DNA of 64,000 bases. Source: Liopterus haemorrhoidalis (taxonomy: Eukaryota; Arthropoda; Insecta; Coleoptera; Dytiscidae). Shown piece after piece: positions 44,871 to 55,924 of this stretch. The notes below the pieces were generated by a model, which was given only the letters and a program-made list of their open reading frames with translations, did no database searches and was not told the DNA's origin. A program made the translations under genes and the position numbers. Position 1 is the first letter of the stretch, and each line of letters begins with the position of its first letter. The stretch is from the NCBI GenBank assembly GCA_963971575.1, contig OZ020611.1, forward strand, positions 209,973,324-210,037,323. Reading direction: 5' to 3'.

Positions 44871-47800
44871 GTATGAACTAGAGTCAATATAATACGATAC
44901 AAATCTGTGTGAAAAAATATAGTCCTTTATCTTATTTATAAGCCAGGAGAACAAAATATAGATGGACAAATATTGAATCCAGGCAAATTTAATTACTTGC
45001 CAGAAACGAGGAATGTAATATATTTTGTGTTCGGGATATTTTAAACGTACATTTAAATCAAAAGTAGTTCCAGTGCCTAATGTCCAAGCTATATATGTAT
45101 TTTGTACTCGGGTAGAAACTGAAAGAAAATATTTATTATATCTTTTTTAGCGAGATGTGATATATTATTTACCGTTTCTTGTAAAATATTCTTCTGTAAA
45201 TAAATTTTTTAAATCATATTCTTGTGGTTTTAATACTGATATGTTGTAATTGTTGAATATCTTATGTGTTGTACAAGGTATCGGAGCAGCTTGTGATAAA
45301 GTTATATCACCAAAATATGTCATTGAAATTCCTGGATTACTGTGATAATGTTGTATTAATGCTATGGTTTGCATTTGTACCAAACATTCAGTCTGAAAAA
45401 AACAAAGTTTTAAATATCTTATAAATGGGAATTTATAGGAAATAATATAAATATAGGAATATTATTAGGAAATGAAAGCTGTGTTTCGTGTGATGAATTT
45501 AGTGAGTACTTCTCAAATCTCTGCCACCTAGACGGTATCTCGGATGCCAATGCCGGTGTCCCAATGAAACTACCCTTGGAAATCTTCGTGCCTTAGACGC
45601 AAACATTTTCCTCAGACCCACTTATAAATTTGAGATCGAGGACATCATTTGGGAGGTGAGGACCTTTTTCTTTGCTCTTCACTTGGATTTGGGAGATGAG
45701 GACCTTTTTTTTGCTCCGTCTCGCATTGCCTTCTTAAGAAAATGGTCACCCTATTCTTACAAGAATATTATCTTTTTTTAATGCAAAAAACTACTGTGCT
45801 CAGCAGTTTGGTTTCCATTCCGGGAAAAACACTACCGAGGCTCTCTTGTCACTAACAAATTTCATAGGAAAAAAACTTGAAGAACGAGAAAATTGCGTGT
45901 CACAGCTTTGCGATCTTACTAAGGCCTTTGATACTATGGACCACAGCATTTTCCTTGAGAAAATTGAATACTATGCCGTCAGAGAAATTGTTCTAAAAAT
46001 GATCAGATCGTATCTTATAGGCAGAAAACAATTGGTTTTCAACAACAATTCATGGATCTCAGCTGAAGATGCTGTATTAGGTGTTCCCCAAGGATCAGTT
46101 TTAGGGCAATTATTTTTTATAATTTTCTTAAATGATCTACCCATCAACTTAAACTGCCATTTAACTATCTTTGCTGATGACACTACTTTAAAGACCACAG
46201 CAGCGAACAAAACTGATCTAGTTTCTCAAGCCGCTGTTGATATGGGAATGGCACAAGATTGGTTCCAGAAAAATAATTTGAAACTCAATAAGGATAAAAC
46301 TGCAACCATATTTTTTGAAACTGATATGTGGGAACCCTATGTCTCTGGCGAGGTAAAGCTGTTGGGCATCTACTTGGATTCTAGACTAACATGGAAAAAC
46401 CACGTTGATCATCTCAGCCTTAAACTGTCCAAAATCACCTTTGCAATACGAAGAATGCGAAGTACTTCCGGAACTCAAGCAGCACAAACTGCTTATCATG
46501 CTTTATTCCATATGGAGTTGTCGTACGGCATAGAGGTATGGGGCCACTCATCTCACTTGGACCGTGTATTAATTGAGCAAAAGAAAGCTGTTAGAAGTAT
46601 CGAAGGTCTAGAGCAAGCTAGTTCTTGTAAACCTCTCTTCATAAAATACAATATTATAACTGCTCCATCCGAGTTCATCTATAGAGTAATAACCAGGGTC
46701 CATAAGTCTGCTGATGATCGGCCCAAAGTAGGTGAATCCCATGGCTATGTCACTCGTAATCGGGGGGATAGCAAAAAAAAGCTCTATTCAAAATAATCAT
46801 AACCTACTATAAGCTCCATATGAAAAATTAAAATTGACCTCGATAGCTTGAAAACGGTATTATCTGTCTCATTTTGTAATACGTAACTAACAGGGAAAGT
46901 TCATTTTTTTATGTTGTATATTGACAATACATTTATAATATTATCATAGTATTGGTTCACACGGATACGCCAAAGTCTGTTTACACCACAACAGTCACCA
47001 AAGTAACCAGATCTAGTTTCGTATTACAAATTGAGACAGATTATACGCGATAAAAAAAAAATTGAGAACATCTTGCAATTCACCATGAAAAAGTGCCTAA
47101 AGAAAGTGCATACCAAAATCACTTAATATTTTAATTTTGGAAGTTATGAGTAAAAATTAAAAATCGTACAATTTACATTTTCACTCATATCTAGTAACCT
47201 ATGTATAGAGCCGGCGCGAGGCATATGCAGCATGTGCAGTGGCACATGGCCCCGCGGTCAACAGCAGGCCCCGCGGTTCAACGACAAGCCCCGCGCATGG
47301 TCTTCATTTGGATCTGGGAAGTGAAGACTTTTTTTTGCTCTTCACTTGGATCTGGGAGATGAGGACTTTTTTTCTCTTCACTTGGATCTGGTAGGTGAGG
47401 ACCTTTTTGTTGTTTGCTCTTCACTTGGATCTGGAAGGTGAGGACCTTTTTTTGCTCTTCTCGCACATGGCCCCGCAAATCCTAGCGCCGGCCCTACCTA
47501 TGTATTTTTCTAGGAGAACAAATATATCGTTAAAATGGTCCCTTAATCGTTAAATAGGTTCTCGAGATCCCCATGCTTACCAAGTTATTTGAGACACCTC
47601 TTATGTATAAAAAAACACTTTTTAAGTTACTTAATTGCATTTAGAAATGCAATAAAAAAATATATTTATATATTTTTTCAGTTATCAAATCATGGTCATA
47701 TGTAATGAAAAATTAAATCATGGGGTGCGATAAACAGTTATATGAGTGAAGAAAATAATTTAGTGTTGTCTATAAATTTCAATGAATTTAACTAAATTAA

Positions 47801-49232
47801 AAATTAAACTGCAATTATTTAATCATACATGATAAGATAAAAATACATATAGAAAATATTTTGGAGGATTGTAGTTCAATTTAAAGGATTTTTTCTATGG
47901 GCGGCCCACGATTTGGTTTTTTGTCATAAGACCAAGATGAATAACTGAAATAAAAATTGTTTTCAGTTTTTAACGCATTACTAAATGAAATTGTTTAGTT
48001 AAAAAGTTTTTTTATATATTTATTACATATTGAATCCAATGTTTTTCTAATTTCTCTGTCGCCCATGTCTAACAATAATAATAAGAATAGGATTGGCTGA
48101 TTATCACAACCGATTAATCTAAAAATGACTGATATGGCCGCTTACCAATTATCTGCCGATTAATCTTTTTTATTATTATTAATTCCTATACTAGTGATGA
48201 ATACGGTCTCGCGAAGACGACAAGGCATAATAAGAAGAACTCGTCTAACCTTCCTAATATATAAATATATTATAAAAAAATTATTTATAATATGGCACAT
48301 TATTTACTACCGTTTCAGTCCCCAAAAATATCAGCCCGGCTCTGTGCCTAATGGATAAAGTGGCCCTGCGTACATCAAAAACTAATCTAGTAATGGTGAC
48401 TGTAAGAAAAAAATTCTCGAAAATTAATGCAAAGTACATAACAAGATTCAAACAACATCCTTATTGCATCCCTTTCAACTCCTGGATAATAGCCAAGAAG
48501 CTAGAATATTAAAACCACTTAAATTTTTAGGATCTAACTTATAGAATACAAATTAACTGTTTAATAATAGTCCTAAAGAAAAAATAATCTAAAATATGTG
48601 GCCTTAAGTGTTTTGTTTTCGACAACTCTAAATATTGTTCATAAAATTTTTGTGGCTATATGCAAATAACACTATTATTATAGTATTTATTTACTAACTT
48701 TTAATCTGTAATCCAGTGGTAAAATCAGGGTCATTCCTGATATCCTAAGGTCTTGCAAATTATTTAATGTAATACTAAAATATAATTCATCATATTGTCT
48801 GTCACCATTATTGTCAATTTCTCTGACCTAAAACAGGAAAACATAAATAAAATCATGTTACAACAATTATTTAGGTTTACCTTTATTTCATTGCAATAAT
48901 CAAAGTCTTCCATAATATTTTCATAAATATTTGTACAGTATATTGGAGAATTTAATTTATTTGTTTCTGCTATTAAAATATATTCATAATTATATTTTAT
49001 GTCTGGTTGTTCGTAGAATACATCCTTCTTAATCCAAAATCCTGAAATATAATATTAGTTTAAATTATTTATTTTATAGATGTGTACAAAAATTACCTTT
49101 TGAATAGTAAGCTAAAACAAATGGCGCTATTATTGCTAGTGCATTTGTTGTTATTATAAAAAATGTAGCTCTTGAGAAGAATGTATTAAAATATCTTAAC
49201 TCCACATAAGTTTTATAAACTCTAATTTTCAT
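44856..49232 (-). CDS. TMEM231: TMEM231, ciliary transition-zone membrane protein, 5 exons
   Basis: Component of the MKS/B9 (tectonic-like) complex at the ciliary transition zone, which gates membrane proteins into the cilium. Minus-strand exons are 49232-49097, 49041-48881, 48827-48699, 45392-45173 and 45118-44856. All junctions are GT/AG with matching phase, giving 302 residues (human 316). Transmembrane helix 1 spans about 22-41 and helix 2 about 256-277, flanking a luminal beta-rich domain. Diagnostic matches to the vertebrate protein include GFWIKK..FYEQP, DNNGDRQYDEL, LPLDYRL, YNISVL and PRFWQVIKFAWIQY. I chose the ATG at 49232 because the upstream in-frame ATG (49343) only adds a non-conserved extension. 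Intron 3 (3.3 kb) hosts a LINE fragment and a hAT MITE. The frame is intact, so the gene is probably active in ciliated cells; in insects these are mainly sensory neurons and sperm. Confidence 0.95.
45640..45725 (+). repeat. Two hairpin/T-run repeat units in TMEM231 intron 3
   Basis: GAGGTGAGGACCTTTTTC, then TTGCTCTTCACTTGGATTTG, then GATGAGGACCTTTTTTTTGC: two units of the ~40-bp repeat, directly before the LINE fragment. No terminal inverted repeats found around them. Confidence 0.6.
45740..46797 (+). mobile_element. 5'-truncated LINE with reverse-transcriptase domain
   Basis: The frame runs open from about 45790 (CAQQFGFHSGKNTTEALLSL) to the stop at 46794-46796. It shows reverse-transcriptase motifs in order: QFGFHSGKNTTEALL, LTKAFDTMDH, GVPQGSVLGQLFFIIFLNDL, TIFADDTTLKT (catalytic FADD) and LNKDKTATIFF, then LLGIYLDSRLTWKNHVD in the thumb. 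No endonuclease domain remains upstream. The fragment is uninterrupted by stops over more than 330 codons, suggesting a fairly recent insertion, but it is truncated and cannot mobilise itself. It is antisense to TMEM231, in its intron 3. Clade not assigned beyond Jockey/CR1-like. Confidence 0.88.
47206..47496. mobile_element. hAT MITE packed with hairpin/T-run repeats
   Basis: Starts TAGAGCCGGCGCGAGG and ends CCTAGCGCCGGCCCTA, with the exact 8-bp duplication CCTATGTA (47198-47205 and 47497-47504). Between G/C-rich ends (GGCCCCGCG words) lie four tandem ~40-bp units at about 47297-47465, each CTTCACTTGGATCTGG-NN-GTGAGGAC followed by T5-9. Lies in TMEM231 intron 3. The minus-strand frame 47278-47478 only translates the repeat. 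Confidence 0.9.
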
Positions 49233-49429
49233 TATAAATGAAAATCTAAACACGTTTGTTACACAAAAATGGAATGATTTGTTTGTTATGGCATTGTTGT
49301 TTCTGTTGATGTTACCATGGTAACAGTATACGCGCATGCTCACTATGTGATGCGCGCGTCAGAGGTATAATTGAGGAGCTTATTTTCAAATCGTCTCTTG
49401 TCCAATTTTATTAAAACTTATTTTGTTAT

Positions 49430-49700
49430 TTTATTTCGGTGTTAAAACTGTTTATTAAAAAACTTAAAATACCTCCTTTATTATTGACTTAACAGAAAAA
49501 TATATACAACAAAAATTGTTTATAGTAATAAAAAAAATATTTTTTGCTCAATGCTTTTTTCAATTAGATGAATGTTTGGGGAGTTACGAGGGGACACCCT
49601 AAATTTAAAACCACATATATCTCCCTTATTACTGACACCAGTTAAATCATAAATGACCAAAATAGTTTATAATAGGAAAATAAATCTCTTATTTCTATGT
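49430..49700 (+). repeat. Copy of the ~125-160-bp dispersed repeat
   Basis: Words TTATTATTGACTTAACAG, AAAATTGTTTATAGTAATA, TTTGGGGAGTTACGAGGGG and CTCCCTTATTACTGAC match the arrays at 11.4 and 59.4 kb. Two units. Confidence 0.6.
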
Positions 49701-50300
49701 ATTTTTTATTTAGATGAAAAAATACGTGTCCCCGTTTTATTGTTGTTAAGTAAGAATTTTTTGGAAATTCTCAAAAAACAATTGCCAAATTAAAAAATTT
49801 CCATTTTTTTTTTTTTTAACTGCTTTTAAATCTGTCCTAGGCCCTACAGTATATCAGAACTTCAAAAATTTCAACAGCAGGTCTCTATCTCATGTAGATT
49901 TTGAAATACTATCTTTAGAAAATGAAATATTTACAAATTTTCAAAACTACACAGATCAAAAAGGTGTTAATTAAGGAAGGCCCTACTTTATCTAGGTAAA
50001 TTCACACCGCATGTCCCTATATTTTATCGTTCTTAAGTTTGAATTTTTTTAAATTAAAAATTAAATAAATAGGTAAATTTAAAATTCCGTAAAAAGAAAT
50101 TTGTTTGGGAATTGCTTCAAAATTAGCCCTAAGGCCCTTTAGTACCTCAGGATTTCAAAAATTTGTTATACTTCAAAATCTAGTAAACCAAACCTTGCAT
50201 AAAAATTTGTATTAAAAATAATTTGAAGTATTACGTAAATAATTTGTTGACCCCTTGTTTTTTGTTTTTATGGTTGGGAAAGCCGAGCGGAGGTCTCCTA
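49701..50300. other. AT-rich gene-free stretch
   Basis: 49840-49960 and 50110-50210 share GGCCCTA..GTA..TCAG and ACTTCAAAA-like words, hinting at an old internal duplication. No coding exon recognised. Confidence 0.25.
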
Positions 50301-50454
50301 CAGAGCCGCAGCAAGGAAAACTTGCGCTAGGGGCAAAACTGTGTCTTGGCGCCCTTGGCAAAAAAGGTGGTCCTCACTTTCGCAATGTGGCGACCTTTTC
50401 CTTAGTGCGCTTGGGGCCGTCGCCCCCCCCCCCCACTCCCTTACTGCGGCTCTG
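50301..50454. mobile_element. 154-bp hAT MITE
   Basis: Starts CAGAGCCGCAGCAAGG and ends CCCTTACTGCGGCTCTG, with the exact 8-bp duplication GTCTCCTA (50293-50300 and 50455-50462). Its middle carries AAAAAAGGTGGTCCTCACTT, a partial form of the hairpin/T-run repeat. Open frames at 50255-50532 run through it and are not genes. Confidence 0.9.
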
Positions 50455-50485
50455 GTCTCCTACGCCACTGGTTTATTTCCGAAGA

Positions 50486-51482
50486 GGCAAGAATGCTTGG
50501 CAGACGTAAAAAAATTGTGTTATATACGGTGAGGGTGCCGTTACCGATACCACGTGCCGTAAGTGGTTCAGAAAATTTCCTAAAAACCATTTTAATCTGA
50601 GTGAAGCAGAACGTTCTAGGCTAAGACTGAGGACGACGAAATATTGAGGCTAATTGAAAGTAACCGGCATAGAACAACTCGAGAGATCGGAGAAATTATG
50701 GAATCAATCAGTCCACAGTGTCAAAGCGATTACGCCAACTTGGAATGGTTAGTAAGGCCAATGTATGGGTGCCGCATGAATGAGAAAAATTTGCTAGACC
50801 GAGTTTCTGTTTGCGATTCTCTATTGAAGTGCAACAAAATCGATCCATTTTTAAAGCGGATGGTTACAGGTGATGAAAAATGGATTGTTTATAATAATGT
50901 TAAGCGTAGGAGATCATGGTCTAAGCGCGGAGATGCTCCTACAATCAGTGCAAATGCCAGTATAATCCGAAGAATGTTATGCTATGCATTTAGTGCGATT
51001 GGAAGGGAATCGTTTATTAAGAGCTATTACCTGAAAACTAGACCATTAATTCGGAAAAATACTGTTCAAAACTAAATGAATTAAAGCGAGCAATCGATCA
51101 GAAGCGGCCTGAATCAGCCAACAGAAAGAATCAGGACAATGCTAGACCACATGTGTCTTTGGCCACTCGACAAAAACTTTTACAGCTTGACTGGGATGTT
51201 TTGGTTCATCTACCTTACTCTCCCGACCTTGCACCCACCGACTACCAATTATTTAGATCGCTTCAAAACAGCTTAGTTGGTAAAAACTTTACTTTCTTGG
51301 AAATTACTGACTTGAAAAATCACCTGAATCAGTTTTTTAGCCAGAAACTTCTACGAGCGCGAGAGATGGAGGAAGGTCATCGAACAGAACGTCATGCACT
51401 ATATTGATTAAATGTAACTTTCAGTTAATAAAATGTTTCTTCAATTTGTGTCAAAAAAACGGGACGAACTTTTGCATTAACC
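50486..51482 (+). pseudogene. mariner-type transposase remnant
   Basis: Plus-strand blocks: a helix-turn-helix part (VTDTTCRKWFRKF, LSEAERSR) to about 50640, then LIESNRHRTTREIGEIM, then KRMVTGDEKWIVYNNV (first Asp, about 50880), DNARPHVSLATRQKLLQLDWDVL (second Asp, about 51140) and LPYSPDLAPTDYQLFRSLQ (third Asp, about 51240), ending FFSQK...R. At least three frame changes and stops occur. The left terminus is disturbed by the adjacent MITE; the right end may be GGGACGAACTTTTGCATTA near 51461. Confidence 0.88.
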
Positions 51483-51851
51483 CAATATATTAAACTTAAA
51501 TTCAGGGTCAAACATGCCACATAGTTAGGGTTGCCATTCGTCCCGATATATCGGGACTGTCACCGTTATTGAGCCTCATGTCCCGACATCCCGAATGTGC
51601 TGTCAAAAGTCCCGTCAATACTCATTTATATATTTTTTAAATTAAACAATACAATTTAATTAAATAATACGCGTCTAAACCACGCAACGTTCATCAAAGG
51701 ATGAACGCTGCGTGGTCTAAACGCGACGTAGGCTATAACTCATGTGTTTTTTGAACTCTCAGTATCTTTCCTATATGTGGGTCAAAGAGTTGCACAAGCA
51801 TGCCAAATTTCAAGTTTCTATGCTCAGCCGTTTGGCTATAATTTCTACCGT

Positions 51852-53204
51852 CAGGGACATAGCCAGGGGGGGCATAAGGGGGCATTCCCCCCCCTCCAGG
51901 ATAGTTTACCTTATACATATAAAATATAATTTAGGTTGTTAGAAGTTTTCTCCACCGGAGGTGAAGAAAATTTATAAATTTACTGGACTTTTATTATTTA
52001 ATATACTACAAAAGACCTAGGACAAGGGTTGGCAACTAGCGGCTCTTTTAGAAAATTTTGTGGCTCTTTGAAAATAGGCTGGTTTTTATATTAATATAAG
52101 TAATCTATTTTTTAATTTTCAACTTTCTGCCTGTACTATACAGGTTTTGTATTTTTCAGAATGTTTTACCGTGCAATTCATGCCCGGTAATTCCCCGATT
52201 TACTGCATATTTCCTTTTAGAAGAAGTTATTTGTTTCGAAAAAAAGTTATCTGTATTTGTGAATGATTTACGTGCAAAAACATTTTTACATTTTATTAAT
52301 TTACAAAAACATGTTGTTAATGCATTTTTTTTTTGCACAAACTATTGTTAACATGCAAGAAGCTTTTCGAGATAGATTTAAAGAGGTAAGCTTTAGCGTT
52401 AATATATAAAGCTACACTAGCTTTTTTGACAAAACCAATTGAAGTAGATATATAGCAATTACATTTATCACCTTCAATTAGTGGATTTGAAATCCAAAGG
52501 TTTATGGAATTACATATTCTTAAAACTTAATTCTGAACTGGAAAATTTAGAAAGAATAAAATGAATTTTATCTTCCCAGCACAAGTGGACCGAAATTCGC
52601 AATCTTCAAAATGTAGATAAAGTTCTTTTCGAAGCTTGGAACCGTCTTTCTGAATCGTTCAATCTTTTAAAAAATTATGCTTTTGGGCTAGTGACAATTT
52701 TCTGATCCACATATTACTGTAAGCAAATCTTTTCACATATGAAATTAATAAAGAGTCAGTTAAGAAGTAATCTTACTGACCTGAAACTTGAGTGCTGCCT
52801 TAAGTTAAAGATTACTGAATATTCACCAATTATTAAAGTCTTATAGAACACTATACAGGAGCAATCGTCCCATTAAAAAAATTATTATATTGTAATATAC
52901 TGGCAACTACAATAGGTATCACAAACTAAATGTATAAGTAAATATTAATTTATTGTAATAATTGATTATTTTAAATAAATAAACAATTTTTACGTTTTTT
53001 TCTTAAATATAGCATATATTTTTTAGCGGCTCTTCCATGTTATTGTGTTTTTTTCAATATAGATTTGACTCTTTGTCACTGAAAGGTTGCCTAGAACGCT
53101 GTTATTTTCTGCCCAAGCCATGTAATTAAGGTCGTACCGACCAATTTAGAATATTTTGTTATTTTTGCCCCCCCCCCCCAGCTGAAATCCTGGCTACGTC
53201 CCTG
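51852..53204. mobile_element. Second-level hAT element (8-bp duplication TCTACCGT)
   Basis: Starts CAGGGACATAGCCAGGGGG and ends CCTGGCTACGTCCCTG, flanked exactly by TCTACCGT (51844-51851 and 53205-53212). G-tract and C-tract follow the ends. It houses a third hAT with transposase remnants (52023-53101). Confidence 0.9.
52023..53101 (+). mobile_element. Third-level hAT with decayed transposase C-terminus
   Basis: The ends CAAGGGTTGGCAACTAGCGG and (right end reversed) CAGCGTTCTAGGCAACC are diverged inverted repeats with GCGGCTCTT subterminal words on both sides. At about 52720-52845 a plus-strand stretch reads FSHMKLIKSQLRSNLTDLKL then CCLKLKITEYSPII. This is the C-terminal RSNLTD...CL...T.Y.P block of the ZMYM6/GTF2IRD2-type hAT transposases. 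Stops are frequent upstream. Exact target duplication not resolved. Confidence 0.75.
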
Positions 53205-53546
53205 TCTACCGTACATACAGACTGAGAGACAGATACATGTGTGACGTTATAATGGTTTTTTGGTGGTCATACCTACAAAACCTTAAAAAGATATTTTGAA
53301 AGAAATCAATTAATTAGAAAAGTATTATATTTAAACTAAGTAAATAAAGTGTTTTGTATATATGCTTGTTTTGATTAAAAAAGTAAATATATATTTGATT
53401 TTTATTTATTTTTTTTTTACATCACTTTAACACTTCCGACATTTGTAAACATTATTTTAATTTTCGGTATGTCCCGATATCGGCTGTGAAATTTATGCCA
53501 GTGTCCCGATACCGGATGAGAGCTTTATGGCAACCCTACACATAGT

Positions 53547-54230
53547 TGAACATACCAATGGTACTGTCGGAGCTCTTAAAAACAATACAGAATAAGCAGG
53601 AAGATGCAACAAAGCTTCGTTGACTAGACATAGCCTAATATTTGTTACAGTGTTGAATTTCAAGCCGGTGTCGCATGGTGTCGTAGTTACATTGTTATGA
53701 GTTTCGACCGGCGCCGAACAACCCGTGATCACTCCCCGTGACTCTGAATACTATACGTCAATTGTGTCATTGTTCATGTCTTTGACATGTTTGTAATTCT
53801 GTCACATGAATTACAAGTTATTTTTTTTATGAGAAAATGGATTATTTTTGCGGTCAAAATAATTTGTCAATGATCTAATACATTTGCAATTATTCCATTT
53901 TTTCTGTAACACGTTTTTATTTATAGAATTAGTCACGAGTTATGTATGAGTTTTAAAATTCGAATTACTTAATTACGCAATGTGTGGCTACTGTATTTAG
54001 TATTAAAACTGCGTTTCAAGTCTTGTGATGCGTAATATTATGAATAAGTACTTGTGTTGATTGCAATTTTAGGATTTTCCGTCATTGACCTGATTAAATT
54101 TAGCAGTGTGTATTCTTGTCTGGTAAAATACTAGCAATTTTTTTAGGCATATTTTCATTTTATTTATACTGAATTTAAAAAAAAGTTTTTAGGGACCTAT
54201 TGTCATTTATTTTCACAGGATCTGGTCATA
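53547..54230. other. Gene-free stretch
   Basis: No gene or repeat boundary recognised. The minus-strand frame at 53493-53732 begins in the hAT terminus and has no domain. Confidence 0.3.
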
Positions 54231-54239
54231 TTATTAGAC

Positions 54240-55680
54240 GCATATTAATTTTTAGGGTTTTGTAGCTATGAACACTAAAAAACCCTTAAATGTCACTCAT
54301 GTGTCTGTCTGTTTATCTGTCTGTTGTTACGGTAGAAATTGTAGCCAAACGGCTGAACATAAAAAGTTGAAATTTGGCATGATTGTACAACTCACATATA
54401 GGAAAAACATAGAGAGTTAAAAAAAAATACAGCGCGGGATAAATATAAACAAATACAGTCTGTTCCAAACGGTTAAGCGGAACTAGATTTTGCAATCTAG
54501 TTACTTTCATCGTTTAAATCGTGCTTTTCGGCCGTTTTGTTTAAGCTTTGTAAATCATACTTACAATAAAAAATTTTTAGTAATTTTTTTCATCATTTTA
54601 AAATGTCATTTTCTTTATATGTTAATTTTTTGCGTCATTCTTATTACAAATTTCCGAATTATTTATATTTTTGTCATTAAAATATATAAAAAAAATAATT
54701 GACATTGACATATATTATTCGTTTCCATGGTTTCATTGTTGGAATTTTAAATTTTGACATTCCAACGTGAAAAATTAAATAACCCTAGCAAGGTCCCTTC
54801 TCGTGACAACCTAAAAGAACAAAATTCCCATTTAGTTCCGCCTAACCGTTTGAAACAGACTGTACCTATGTATGTAATGAAAAAATAAATATTTTTTAAA
54901 AAATTTGCGTGGGGTATCAAATTATATATCATAATGCGTGAATAAACAAACAAATTTTTATTTTTGAAAAATCAATTTTATATTGGATTTTCGCCAAAAT
55001 GGCAAAAATCTTTTGTCCCTCACGCTATTCCAGACAGGTGATATAAAAATCTGAAAAAATCTACATAATGTACATTGATGTGAACCGGCTTAAATCAATA
55101 GCAATTTTTTATCGGATTAGTTTTTCGAAAAATATCGATTTTTTGCGATGAAAAAATAATAAAAATAAAGAAGCCTCTTAAGACGTAGATTAAGGATCGG
55201 AAAGTAGATTTTTAGAATTTCCTTATTTTATCACAATTTTTTCCAAAAATTACTAAAAAATCACTATCCCACATCCTTTAGCGCAAAGGGATTAAACTAA
55301 AAATCTGAAAAAATTCTTAGTAGGTAATATACATTGATCTAAACCGGAAGCATAAGAGAGAAATTTTTCAGCAGATTTCGTTGGTGGAAAATATTGCAGT
55401 TTTTGAGATTGTGAAGAAATTATTATTTTTTAATGTCTACATTATGATTAATAATGTTATGGATTATTTTTATTTATCGCTAAGGTGGCTAGTGTGTCTT
55501 TTTTTAAATTATAAATGTAATAACAAATTTTTAATAGCTGAAAATCGAGTTTTTGTGTGTAGTGTTAAGTAGCTTTCTCCTACAATTATATGCCATGATT
55601 CAACCTATTGTTTGAATTATTTGAATTTTTTGTTTTTAAGGTATCTATCTTATATTTAGTTTTAAGACTATTATACAACC
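54240..55680. repeat. Copy of the long-TIR repeat family, interrupted by a Tc1/mariner-type MITE
   Basis: Shared words in order with the copies at 8.3-8.7, 14.5-15.0 and 19.5-20.5 kb include GTAGCCAAACGGCTGAACAT, AAAGTTGAAATTTGGCATG, CGCGGGATAAATATAAACAAA, TTGTCCCTCACGC and GAACCGG. The last part, TTCAACCTATTGTTTGAATT at about 55605, has an inverted partner near 18850. No protein. Confidence 0.6.
54456..54862. mobile_element. 407-bp Tc1/mariner-type MITE (TA duplication)
   Basis: Ends CAGTCTGTTCCAAACGGTTA and (right end reversed) CAGTCTGTTTCAAACGGTTA, both followed by AGCGGAACTA or GGCGGAACTA and both abutting TA. A related, smaller copy occurs at 62351-62534. No transposase. Confidence 0.85.
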
Positions 55681-55717
55681 GGGCATAAAAATATTTACAG
55701 GCATATATGCATATTTT

Positions 55718-55845
55718 TACCGACCGCCAACATATGTAAGGGAGATATTGTGATCATACCGATTTTGACATTTCGAGATTTCAATGGATCTCCACGAATT
55801 GAGGTCCCTTTGACTATTTTTAGCATGACGTCTGTCGGTCTGTCC

Positions 55846-55924
<79 letters not shown>

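Larger units (their letters stand above)
51526..53538. mobile_element. Outer hAT element (8-bp duplication CACATAGT)
   Basis: Starts TAGGGTTGCCATTCG and ends TTTATGGCAACCCTA, flanked exactly by CACATAGT (51518-51525 and 53539-53546). Subterminal CCCGATAT/TCCCG words occur on both sides. It contains a long-TIR-family repeat fragment (51740-51851 and 53205-53290) which in turn is interrupted by another hAT (51852-53204). Confidence 0.92.

Noticed and set aside
47278..47478. Frame encoding repeated HLPDPSEE-like peptides
   Set aside because: It is the translation of the tandem hairpin/T-run units in a MITE, not a protein.
49233..49343. Upstream in-frame ATG of TMEM231 at 49343
   Set aside because: It would add 37 residues with no similarity to other TMEM231 proteins; the ATG at 49232 fits the family N-terminus.
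50255..50532. Two overlapping frames with GC-rich composition
   Set aside because: They span a hAT MITE (50301-50454) and the damaged start of a mariner relic.
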